DNA from: Rhodospirillales bacterium
GTDB taxonomy: Bacteria > Pseudomonadota > Alphaproteobacteria > Rhodospirillales > Casp-alpha2
Assembly: GCA_016187325.1 (NCBI GenBank)
Contig: JACPJY010000052.1
Location: forward strand, 1 to 14,374
Length of the DNA stretch: 14,374 nucleotides
Reading direction: 5' to 3'
The notes beneath the pieces are model-generated. The model searched no databases. It had not been told where the DNA came from and saw only the letters and a list, made by a program, of their open reading frames with translations. The position numbers and the translations under genes are program-made. Every line of letters begins with the position of its first letter. Position 1 is the stretch's first letter. Shown one piece after another: positions 8,332 to 14,070 of this stretch.

Positions 8332-9500
8332 CGGCTGAGCCACACCAGCACCGGCAGCGCGGCGGCCTGCAAAAGCACCGAGGCGACGACCAACGCCATG
8401 ATGGAGCGGTCGTAAAGCGCGCCCAGGGTGACGCTGCCGGCGAACCAGGCAACGCCGTAGACGGCGTTGAAGATGCCGTAGGCGGTGCCTCGCCGGTCGG
8501 CGGGGGCGAATCCGGCAATCGCCGCGCGCATGATCGATTCCTGCGCGCCCATGCCGATACCCCACAGTGCCATGCCGATGACGGCGAGCCCCGGCCCGCC
8601 GAGGAACGCCAGCGGCGCCGCCAGCGCCGAGCCGATGGTGGCGACCGCCATCGCGTACAATCCGACGCGGTCGAACCAGCGGCCGAGCAGCAAGGCGGCG
8701 ATCGCATCAGCGGCCATGGCGACCGCGTAGACCGCGGGAATCCAGGCGGCTGGCATCACGCCGGTTTTTCCGAAGTGATAGGCGACCAACGGGAAATCGG
8801 CGTAGCCGGCGGCGATTAAGGCGACCGCCCCGAGATAAACCCAGAACGCCCGCGGCAGGCCACGGCGGGTGAAATCCGGCGGCATCAGATCGAAGTCGCG
8901 CGGTCGTGGATAGTTGATGCGCGCGGCGAAAAGAATCACGAGCGCCAGCACCGCCGGTACCGCCAGGACGGCGAAACCGCCGCGGTAGCCGCCCTCGAAG
9001 GCGATGACGGCGGCGATGATGAGGGGCCCGAGGACGGCGCCGATCTGGTCTAGCGCCTCGTGCAGGCCGAACCCCCACCCCAGGCCGGTGTGGCTACCGG
9101 CGTGGGAGAGCATGGCGTCGCGGGCCGGGGTGCGGACGGCGCGTCCCATGCGCTCGACGATGATCAAGACGGCCGCAGCCTCCCACGAGCCAGTCAGCGC
9201 CAGCAGCGGCACCGCCAGCAGGTTGAGGCAGTAGCCGAAAATGGTGATCGCCCAATAACGGCCTGTGCGGTCGCTGACATAGCCCGACAACAGCCGCAGG
9301 GCGTAACCGACGAACTCGCCAAAGCCGGCGACGAAGCCGACGACGGTGGCGCTTGCCCCGAGCAACGCCAAGTAGGGGCCGGTGATGCTGCGCGCCCCTT
9401 CGTAGGTCATGTCGGCGAACAGGCTGACGACGCCGAGCAACACGATGAATCGGACCGCGTGACGACGGGAAATGTCGGCGACGACAGTCCCAGGGGTCAT
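8304..9500 (-). CDS. MFS transporter, last gene of the fluoride-riboswitch operon
   Basis: Integral membrane transporter of the major facilitator superfamily, 398 residues with about twelve hydrophobic segments in two halves. The MFS signature loop after TM2 is visible (SGYVSDRTGR, residues 72-81), with a weaker echo in the second half (GRWFDRVG). An early DMTYEGARS motif and a HEALDQIGAVLGPL stretch suggest a defined subfamily, but I cannot assign a substrate. The start is ATG 9500-9498, overlapping the upstream gene's stop as ATGA, so translation is probably coupled; a start at 9521 would lie deeper inside that gene and lacks support. It is the third gene behind the tandem fluoride riboswitch. 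Export of fluoride, or of a compound linked to fluoride stress, is possible but is inference. Confidence 0.88.
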   Translation of the reverse strand: MTPGTVVADISRRHAVRFIVLLGVVSLFADMTYEGARSITGPYLALLGASATVVGFVAGFGEFVGYALRLLSGYVSDRTGRYWAITIFGYCLNLLAVPLLALTGSWEAAAVLIIVERMGRAVRTPARDAMLSHAGSHTGLGWGFGLHEALDQIGAVLGPLIIAAVIAFEGGYRGGFAVLAVPAVLALVILFAARINYPRPRDFDLMPPDFTRRGLPRAFWVYLGAVALIAAGYADFPLVAYHFGKTGVMPAAWIPAVYAVAMAADAIAALLLGRWFDRVGLYAMAVATIGSALAAPLAFLGGPGLAVIGMALWGIGMGAQESIMRAAIAGFAPADRRGTAYGIFNAVYGVAWFAGSVTLGALYDRSIMALVVASVLLQAAALPVLVWLSRAAPGAGTK

Positions 9501-9916
9501 TTGACGACGATCACCGTGCACGGTGCCAGCCGCACCAGACGATCGGCGGTGCCGCCGATCAGCATGTCGTGAAGCCGCGAGTGGCCGACGTAGCCAATGA
9601 CCAGGACATCGAAGCCTTTCTGCTTGGCGAACTCGGAAATGGCCTTGACCGGGTGTCCGATCAACAGGTGCGTGGTGATCTCCAGCTTCTGCTTCTTGGC
9701 TTGCCTCTTAGCCCGCTTGATCGCGTCTTCGAAGCGGTGGTTCTCCAACTCCTTCTCGCCGATCACCTCCTCGCGGCTGCCGGGCATCCATTGGATTTCC
9801 TCGACCGAGACCATGTGCAATTCCGCGCCATGGAGCTTGGCAATCTCAATTGCCTCGGCAAGCGCCCGGAAGGCGCCTTCCGAGCCGTCATTGGCGTGCA
9901 GAATCTTCTTAAACAT
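9497..9916 (-). CDS. Universal stress protein (UspA family)
   Basis: Small cytosolic protein of the UspA fold, 139 residues, one domain. Seen: an N-terminal beta strand ending in ANDGSEGA (Asp10 at the nucleotide-binding position), and GYVGHSRLHDMLIGGTADR (108-126), which is close to the ATP-binding signature G-2x-G-9x-G-(S/T) with GGT in the last part. It ends with the typical PCTVIVVK strand. The start ATG (9916-9914) overlaps the end of the antiporter gene by 8 bases, and its stop overlaps the MFS start by 4. The three genes are therefore one tightly packed operon. Some CPA2 antiporters carry a fused Usp domain, so this protein may act as a separate regulatory partner of the antiporter (inference). 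Confidence 0.93.
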   Translation of the reverse strand: MFKKILHANDGSEGAFRALAEAIEIAKLHGAELHMVSVEEIQWMPGSREEVIGEKELENHRFEDAIKRAKRQAKKQKLEITTHLLIGHPVKAISEFAKQKGFDVLVIGYVGHSRLHDMLIGGTADRLVRLAPCTVIVVK

Positions 9917-11075
9917 CCCGCGTCTCCTTCACGGCTTCGGATTCCGCCCTTACTTCCCTGAAGGCGGGTTGGAACCATTTCTGGGCGATCAGGGTCGGCA
10001 CCACGGCGCTGCCGATGACGGCGGTGACCAGAACCGTGTACTGGTCCTGATCGATGATACCATTGGTCAGGCCGAAAAGCGCCGAGATGGTGCCGAAGGT
10101 GAGCCCCGTCGACATCATCAGGGTGGTATACATGCCTTCGCGGCGCTCGAACCGAAACGCCCGTGTCAGCGGCCAAATGCCGGCGAACTTGGTGGCCATC
10201 TTCACCGCCAGGAAGACAGCGATCAGGCCGCCCGCGGCGACGATGGTGTCGAACTTGACCAGCGAACCGGCCTTCAGGAAGTAGATGGGAGTCAGCAACG
10301 CGAAAGCGACGATACGGATGCGATGGGCTATTTCGCGCTGCTTCAGGAAATACGGCGCCAGCGCCATGCCCACCAGATAGGCGGGCAGCACCGCTTCGCT
10401 TTTGGCGGCGGCGCCGAGCCCGCCCAGCAGGAACAACACGAACACCACGAACTTGATCTCCGGCTGGCTCACCCGCTCCTCGACCTTGGCGAAGAACCAG
10501 GGCACGAACCGGGGGAGCAGCCACAGCGCCAAGCCGGTGACGACGGCGAACAGCGCCAGCCACAGGTTGTAGTTGGCGAACACGATGCCAAGGGCCAGCA
10601 CGGTGCCGATGTCGTTGATGAAGCATCCGGCGAGGATGATCTTGCCGATTTCGGTCCGATTGAACCCGGTTTCCACCATGACGGCGTAGACGACCGCTAC
10701 GGAGGTGGTGGAAAGCGAAATGCCGGCGATCTGCGCCTGCGGCCACGGCCAGTCCAACACTAGCAATGCGTAGGCAAGCACGCCGAGATAAGGGGCGAAG
10801 AAGCCGACGGCACCGATGCTCATGGTCGACCACAGATGCCGGCGCACCACCTTAGGGTCGATCTCGGTGCCGGCAAGGAAGGTGAGCAGGATGGCGCCGA
10901 CCCCGGCCAAGTAGCTGACCCAGTCGTTCGGCGTCATACCCAAGAGATTGCCGCCGATCGCGCCGAGCACGATCTCCACCAAGGCAACCGAAATGGCGAT
11001 GCGGATCGAGATCAGCGAGGCGAGCAACGCCAGCCCCACCCACAGCGCCGACGTCATCCAGATATTCTCCACCAT
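9909..11075 (-). CDS. Cation:proton antiporter, CPA2 (KefB/NapA-like) family
   Basis: Inner-membrane Na+ or K+/H+ exchanger of the Na_H_Exchanger type, 388 residues with about twelve hydrophobic segments. Seen: LAGTEIDPKVVRRHLW after TM3, LSTTSVAVVYAV (121-132) in the discontinuous helix, and the ion-binding pair Asn154-Asp155 in GCFINDIGTV. A lysine (Lys268) sits in TPIYFLKAG, where electrogenic relatives have a functional lysine. There is no C-terminal TrkA-N/RCK domain, so it is shorter than KefB/KefC. The start ATG (11075-11073) is 5 bases after AAAGGAGG (11088-11081); an in-frame start at 11225 would run through the riboswitch region and is rejected. Transcription is expected to depend on fluoride. 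HF entry acidifies the cytoplasm, so proton/cation exchange would fit, but the substrate is unproven. Confidence 0.93.
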   Translation of the reverse strand: MVENIWMTSALWVGLALLASLISIRIAISVALVEIVLGAIGGNLLGMTPNDWVSYLAGVGAILLTFLAGTEIDPKVVRRHLWSTMSIGAVGFFAPYLGVLAYALLVLDWPWPQAQIAGISLSTTSVAVVYAVMVETGFNRTEIGKIILAGCFINDIGTVLALGIVFANYNLWLALFAVVTGLALWLLPRFVPWFFAKVEERVSQPEIKFVVFVLFLLGGLGAAAKSEAVLPAYLVGMALAPYFLKQREIAHRIRIVAFALLTPIYFLKAGSLVKFDTIVAAGGLIAVFLAVKMATKFAGIWPLTRAFRFERREGMYTTLMMSTGLTFGTISALFGLTNGIIDQDQYTVLVTAVIGSAVVPTLIAQKWFQPAFREVRAESEAVKETRDV

Positions 11076-11141
11076 GTCTCCCTCCTTTCGGGACCGTTGC
11101 TGACGACTGGTTCCCGGGCGACCGCGATCGCCGCGGGTTCT

Positions 11142-11194
11142 GCCAGAAGTCATCAGCCCCGCAGGCAGGGCAGTTGCGGTGGACCTCATCACCG
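11142..11194 (-). promoter_or_regulatory. Fluoride riboswitch aptamer 2 (crcB motif)
   Basis: All aptamer parts are visible on the minus strand. P1 is CGGT (11194-11191) with ACCG (11180-11177). The loop is GATGAGGTCC. P2 is GCCC (11171-11168) with GGGC (11159-11156), followed by the conserved CTGATGAC. The pseudoknot joins GAGGTC (11187-11182) to GACTTC (11151-11146), 6 bp with one G-U. It closely resembles the Thermotoga petrophila fluoride aptamer as I remember it. No U-run terminator follows; instead a strong hairpin (11137-11113) lies between it and the antiporter ribosome binding site. Control of translation is therefore more likely here. Confidence 0.85.
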
Positions 11195-11210
11195 GCGCGG
11201 CGGCGGCTAA

Positions 11211-11234
11211 GAAAAAACCCGCCATGCAGCGGGT
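11211..11234 (-). terminator. Intrinsic terminator 2 of the riboswitch leader
   Basis: On the minus strand ACCCGC (11234-11229) pairs with GCGGGT (11222-11217) around a 6-base loop, and the stem leads into a run of six T (11217-11212). It lies 7 bases after the T run of terminator 1. Its 5' arm does not overlap aptamer 1 but can pair with the 3' arm of terminator 1. Confidence 0.8.
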
Positions 11235-11241
11235 CGCTTAC

Positions 11242-11277
11242 AAAAAAGCTCCCGCCGCGTTGAACGCGCAGCAGGAG
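11242..11277 (-). terminator. Intrinsic terminator 1, overlapping aptamer 1
   Basis: On the minus strand the 11-base arm 11277-11267 (CTCCTGCTGCG) pairs with 11259-11249 (CGCGGCGGGAG), 11 bp with two G-U pairs. The 7-base loop is CGTTCAA, and six T follow at 11247-11242. The first four bases of the 5' arm (CTCC, 11277-11274) are also in the aptamer 1 pseudoknot. Aptamer folding and terminator folding therefore exclude each other: fluoride bound means read-through. Confidence 0.88.
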
Positions 11278-11324
11278 TCATCAGCCTTTTCGGCGGTTTA
11301 TGTTGAGGGGGACTCCATCCCCGT
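11271..11324 (-). promoter_or_regulatory. Fluoride riboswitch aptamer 1 (crcB motif)
   Basis: Minus-strand RNA with P1 GGGG (11322-11319) and CCCC (11310-11307), and the loop sequence GATGGAGTC. P2 is GCC-GAAAA-GGC (11294-11284), followed by CTGATGAC. The pseudoknot joins GGAGTC (11316-11311) to GACTCC (11279-11274), a perfect 6 bp. The linker TAAACC and the CTGATG element match the crcB motif. It begins almost at the predicted transcription start and feeds directly into terminator 1. The layout is a standard ON switch by transcription antitermination. Confidence 0.92.
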
Positions 11325-11332
11325 CGGGTGGG

Positions 11333-11361
11333 AACCTATGGGGTGATGCCGAGGGTGTCAA
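11333..11361 (-). promoter_or_regulatory. Promoter of the fluoride-riboswitch operon
   Basis: On the minus strand a perfect -35 TTGACA (11361-11356) is 17 bases from TAGGTT (11338-11333), which keeps the key TA...T of the -10 box. The predicted start near 11326 is a few bases before aptamer 1, as expected for a riboswitch leader. The divergent rluC start (11445) is about 85 bases away, so the promoter lies in non-coding DNA. Confidence 0.75.
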
Positions 11362-11444
11362 CTCAAAACCAGGCGGTGGCAGGTGACTCGGAGGCGGCGG
11401 CCGTGATAGGGGTCAAGGCCGGCGAACCAGGTAAGGCGCGGGCG

Positions 11445-12362
11445 ATGGGCGGCGTTCAAATTCTTACGGTAAAGGCCGACGAGGCCGGGCTCAGGCTCGA
11501 CCGCTGGCTGAAGAAACGATTCCCGGACGTCGGCCACGGGCGGGTGCAGAAGTGGTTGCGTACCGGACAGGTGCGCCTCGACGGCCGGCGCGCCAAGGCC
11601 GGTGTGCGCTTGGTGGCCGGACAGCGGGTACGGGTGCCGCCGCTCGGCGCGGCGCCGCCTAGAGTAGGGCCGCCGAGGCCGGCGTACTCCGACGCCGATA
11701 TGCAGGGCGGCAGCGGCATCCGCCGCCACCTCGATGCGATGCTGGCGGCGCTACGCTTCGACGCCGACCAGGCGCCGCGGCTGGTTCACCGGCTCGATCG
11801 CGACACCAGCGGCGTACTGGTGCTGGCCCGCACCGCCGAGGCGGCGCGGCTGCTGACTTCCGCCTTCCGCTCCAAGGATGCGCGCAAGCTCTATTGGGCG
11901 GTGGTCGTCGGGGTGCCGCGGCCGGCGGAGGGGATCGTCGACCTGGCGTTGGCGAAAGGGCCGGGGCGCGGCGGCGAACGGATCGGCGTCGCCGAGGACG
12001 GCAAGAAAGCGATCACCTATTACCGGGTGATCGACCACGCCGGCCGCAAAGCGGCCTGGGTGGCGTTCGAGCCGCTGACGGGCCGCACCCATCAGATCCG
12101 GGTCCACGCGGCGGCGTTGGGGACGCCGGTGCTGGGCGACGGCAAGTACGGCGGACGCGCTGCGTTCCTTAAAGGCGACAGCATCGCCAAACGGTTGCAC
12201 CTGCACGCGCGGGCGATCCGCATGCCGCATCCGGCGGGCGGCATGCTGGAAGCCGAGGCGCCGTTGCCGCCGCACATGCGGGCCACCTTCAAGGCGTTGG
12301 GCTTTAACGAGAAAACTCGGGCCGACCCTTTCTACAACGCGGCCATCCCGGAGATGCTGTGA
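11445..12362 (+). CDS. RluA-family 23S rRNA pseudouridine synthase (RluC-like)
   Basis: Converts specific uridines in 23S rRNA to pseudouridine; RluC of E. coli modifies 955, 2504 and 2580. The 305-residue product has an N-terminal S4 RNA-binding domain (about 15-65, LRLDRWLKKRFP...LRTGQVRLDG). The catalytic domain follows, with HRLDRDTSG (115-123, nucleophile Asp118), KLYWAVVVG, GRTHQIRVH and LHLHARAI. The S4 domain favours RluC/RluD over RluA. ATG 11445 is chosen because family members begin close to GVQ.LTV, and AAGG at 11433-11436 precedes it by 8 bases. Upstream in-frame starts (11328, 11346) would run over the promoter of the divergent operon. Target positions cannot be read from sequence. 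Confidence 0.93.
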   Translation: MGGVQILTVKADEAGLRLDRWLKKRFPDVGHGRVQKWLRTGQVRLDGRRAKAGVRLVAGQRVRVPPLGAAPPRVGPPRPAYSDADMQGGSGIRRHLDAMLAALRFDADQAPRLVHRLDRDTSGVLVLARTAEAARLLTSAFRSKDARKLYWAVVVGVPRPAEGIVDLALAKGPGRGGERIGVAEDGKKAITYYRVIDHAGRKAAWVAFEPLTGRTHQIRVHAAALGTPVLGDGKYGGRAAFLKGDSIAKRLHLHARAIRMPHPAGGMLEAEAPLPPHMRATFKALGFNEKTRADPFYNAAIPEML

Positions 12363-12400
12363 GCACCGTGGCCGGCGTCGGCATGTGCTTGCGGTGACCC

Positions 12401-12476
12401 TATGATATTATTGAATAATTCCAATCTGTAACAAAGAAACGCTTCCCACACCCGTGTATGTCACTACAATATAAGG
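12401..12476 (+). promoter_or_regulatory. A/T-rich probable promoter region of the response regulator
   Basis: This stretch is clearly richer in A/T than its surroundings. It contains a short dyad, ATTAT-TGA-ATAAT (12407-12419), which could be an operator. It also has a -10-like TACAAT (12465-12470) overlapping TATAAG (12470-12475). No convincing -35 stands 16-18 bases upstream, so an activator-dependent promoter is possible. It lies in the 272-base rluC-response regulator gap and precedes the structured element at 12482-12601. Confidence 0.35.
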
Positions 12477-12481
12477 AAAGT

Positions 12482-12601
12482 TCGCCACGGGGTGGCCGGG
12501 GAGCCTAGCCTCCCGGTAACGACGGCGACACTAGCCTTGAGGTCCAAATTTCGCATGCGAGGCGGGCGTCCGCACGTTGTCTTGTGCGGGTGCCGTGGCG
12601 A
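12482..12601 (+). other. Potentially structured leader RNA upstream of the response regulator
   Basis: A perfect 9-bp helix, TCGCCACGG (12482-12490) with CCGTGGCGA (12593-12601), can close a 120-base domain. Inside are a bulged hairpin CCGGGGAG...CTCCCGG (12496-12516), a palindrome TCGCATGCGA (12551-12560) and the hairpin CCGCAC...GTGCGG (12570-12589). The 5' strand of the closing helix can instead form a local hairpin GCCAC-GGG-GTGGC (12484-12496), so two folds compete. It ends 33 bases before the response regulator ATG. I do not recognise the RNA family. Confidence 0.45.
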
Positions 12602-12634
12602 CCCTGATCAGCGCCATGAGAAACGAGGATCGGA

Positions 12635-13324
12635 ATGCGGCTTTTGATGATCGAGGATCACCGGCGGTTCGCCAAGTTTGTCAAGGACGGGCTTGAGAAG
12701 GAAGGCTTCACCGTCGACGCCGTGGAGACTGCCAGCGGCAGCGAGGATGCGATCGCAACGGTGCAATACGACGCCATCATCCTTGACCTCGGGCTTCCCG
12801 ATTGCGACGGCATTCAGCTGTTGCGGGGGTGGCGCGAGCGCGGCGACGAGACGCCGGTGCTGATCCTCACCGCCCGCGACGGCATTGATGACCGGGTGCG
12901 CGGCCTCAACAGCGGCGGCGACGACTACCTGTTGAAGCCGTTCGCGATGGAAGAATTGGTCGCGCGCATCCGCGCATTGCTGCGCCGGCCGGGCGGCGTG
13001 CTCGGCCTAGTGATGACGGCCGGCAATGTTTCGTTCGACACCACTGCCCGCGAGGTCCGCGTCAACGACCGCACCATCGCCATTCCGCGCCGCGAGCTCG
13101 GCGTTCTCGAACACCTGATGCGCCGCAGCGGCCGCGTCGTGCCCAAAGACGTGCTCGAGGACAAGATTTATGGCTTCGGCAGGGAGGTTTCCTCCAACTC
13201 GGTCGAGGTCCACGTGTCGCGGCTGCGCAAGCGCCTCGCCGGCGCCGGCGCCAACATCAGCGTCCACACGCTGCGCGGCGTCGGCTACCTGCTGTCCGAA
13301 GAAAGCACGATCGCGCCCCAATAA
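12635..13324 (+). CDS. OmpR/PhoB-family response regulator
   Basis: Two-component DNA-binding regulator, 229 residues. The receiver domain (about 1-115) has the acidic pair Glu7-Asp8, phosphoacceptor Asp51 (ILDLGLPD), Thr79 (LTARD) and Lys101 (LLKPF), all intact. The C-terminal winged-helix domain (about 127-222) includes PRRELGVLEHLMRR, SNSVEVHVSRLRKRL and the closing TLRGVGYLL. The family resembles QseB/TctD-type regulators, but the signal cannot be read from sequence. ATG 12635 is 5 bases after GAGGA (12625-12629). No histidine kinase is adjacent, which is unusual for this family. The long leader with a possible structured element and an A/T-rich upstream region suggests separate control from rluC. 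It sits between rluC and the HAD gene, which are often neighbours. Confidence 0.93.
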   Translation: MRLLMIEDHRRFAKFVKDGLEKEGFTVDAVETASGSEDAIATVQYDAIILDLGLPDCDGIQLLRGWRERGDETPVLILTARDGIDDRVRGLNSGGDDYLLKPFAMEELVARIRALLRRPGGVLGLVMTAGNVSFDTTAREVRVNDRTIAIPRRELGVLEHLMRRSGRVVPKDVLEDKIYGFGREVSSNSVEVHVSRLRKRLAGAGANISVHTLRGVGYLLSEESTIAPQ

Positions 13325-13333
13325 GGCGCGCCC

Positions 13334-13360
13334 GCAGCGCCCCCCGGCCGTTGGCGCTGC
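13334..13360 (+). other. Hairpin after the response regulator
   Basis: GCAGCGCC (13334-13341) pairs perfectly with GGCGCTGC (13353-13360), 8 bp around an 11-base loop, starting 9 bases after the stop codon. No T run follows, so it is not a clear intrinsic terminator. It could mark Rho-dependent termination or mRNA processing between the response regulator and the HAD gene. Confidence 0.4.
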
Positions 13361-13383
13361 CGTAGTCTGGATCCCCATCGTTA

Positions 13384-14070
13384 ATGTCTGCAACCTTGAA
13401 AGTCCGCTTGGCCGTATTCGATTGCGACGGCACGCTCGTCGATGGCCAGTATTCGATCATCGCGTCCATGAACCGGGCATTCGAAGCCCATGGCTTGGAT
13501 GCACCGGCGGCGGACGACATACGTCACGTCGTCGGCCTGCCGTTGCGCGAGGCGATCGTCCGCCTGCTGCCCGGCGCTACCGAGGCCGATCACGCACGGC
13601 TCGAAAACGGGTACGTGAAGGCGTATTCGGCGCTGCGCCGGAATGGCGCGGTCAACGATCCGCTTTTCCCGGGAGCGGTCGAAACTCTCGATGCGCTCGA
13701 CCATGCCGGCTGGATTCTCGGCATCGCCACTGGAAAAGGACGCCGCGGGTTGTTGGCGACCCTCGAAAGCCATGGCATCGCCGGCCGCTTCGCGATCCTG
13801 CAGACTTCCGACCTTGGTCCCGGCAAGCCCAACCCGGACATGCTGCTCAACGCCATGAGCGAGGCTGGCGCCGGGCCCGCCGACACGGTGATGATCGGCG
13901 ACACCACCTATGACATGGAGATGGCGCGCCGCGCTGGCACCATGGCCGTCGGCGTCGCCTGGGGGTATCATCCCCAGGAACATCTGCGGCGCGCCGGTGC
14001 GCACACGGTGGCGCAGAGTTTCGCCGAGCTGACGGAAAAGCTCGCGGACCTGGGAGGCAAGACGAGATGA
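13384..14070 (+). CDS. HAD-family hydrolase, phosphoglycolate phosphatase-like
   Basis: Cytosolic phosphatase of the HAD-IA type, 228 residues. All four motifs are present: I, Asp13 and Asp15 (FDCDGTLVD); II, Thr116 (IATGK); III, Lys148 (GKPNP); IV, Asp173 and Asp177 (MIGDTTYDM). A helical cap lies between motifs I and II (about 20-90). The closest general class is Gph/phosphoglycolate phosphatase, but substrate cannot be assigned. ATG 13384 has no clear ribosome binding site; the MSATLKVRLAVFDCDGT opening has normal length for the family, so the start is accepted with moderate confidence. The stop overlaps the next start as ATGA. HAD genes following an RluC-type gene are common in Alphaproteobacteria; here a response regulator stands between them. 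Confidence 0.9.
   Translation: MSATLKVRLAVFDCDGTLVDGQYSIIASMNRAFEAHGLDAPAADDIRHVVGLPLREAIVRLLPGATEADHARLENGYVKAYSALRRNGAVNDPLFPGAVETLDALDHAGWILGIATGKGRRGLLATLESHGIAGRFAILQTSDLGPGKPNPDMLLNAMSEAGAGPADTVMIGDTTYDMEMARRAGTMAVGVAWGYHPQEHLRRAGAHTVAQSFAELTEKLADLGGKTR

Noticed and set aside
9597..10763. Long open frame on the plus strand opposite the antiporter and Usp genes (388 codons).
   Set aside because: Its product is low-complexity (His/Gly/Gln/Asp-rich) and matches no family, while the minus strand encodes two clear conserved proteins. It is a GC-rich antisense shadow.
11076..11225. N-terminal extension of the antiporter starting at 11225.
   Set aside because: It would translate aptamer 2 and its hairpin. 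The ATG at 11075 has a near-perfect Shine-Dalgarno at the right distance and gives a normal family N-terminus.
11211..11277. The two minus-strand terminators as the end of a separate small RNA or of a gene to the right.
   Set aside because: No minus-strand gene lies to the right, and terminator 1 shares bases with the aptamer 1 pseudoknot. They belong to the riboswitch expression platform.
12482..12601. The structured leader as a yybP-ykoY (manganese) riboswitch, suggested by GGGGAG and nearby bases.
   Set aside because: The second conserved half of that motif is missing and the GGGGAG lies in a simple stem. The match is too weak.
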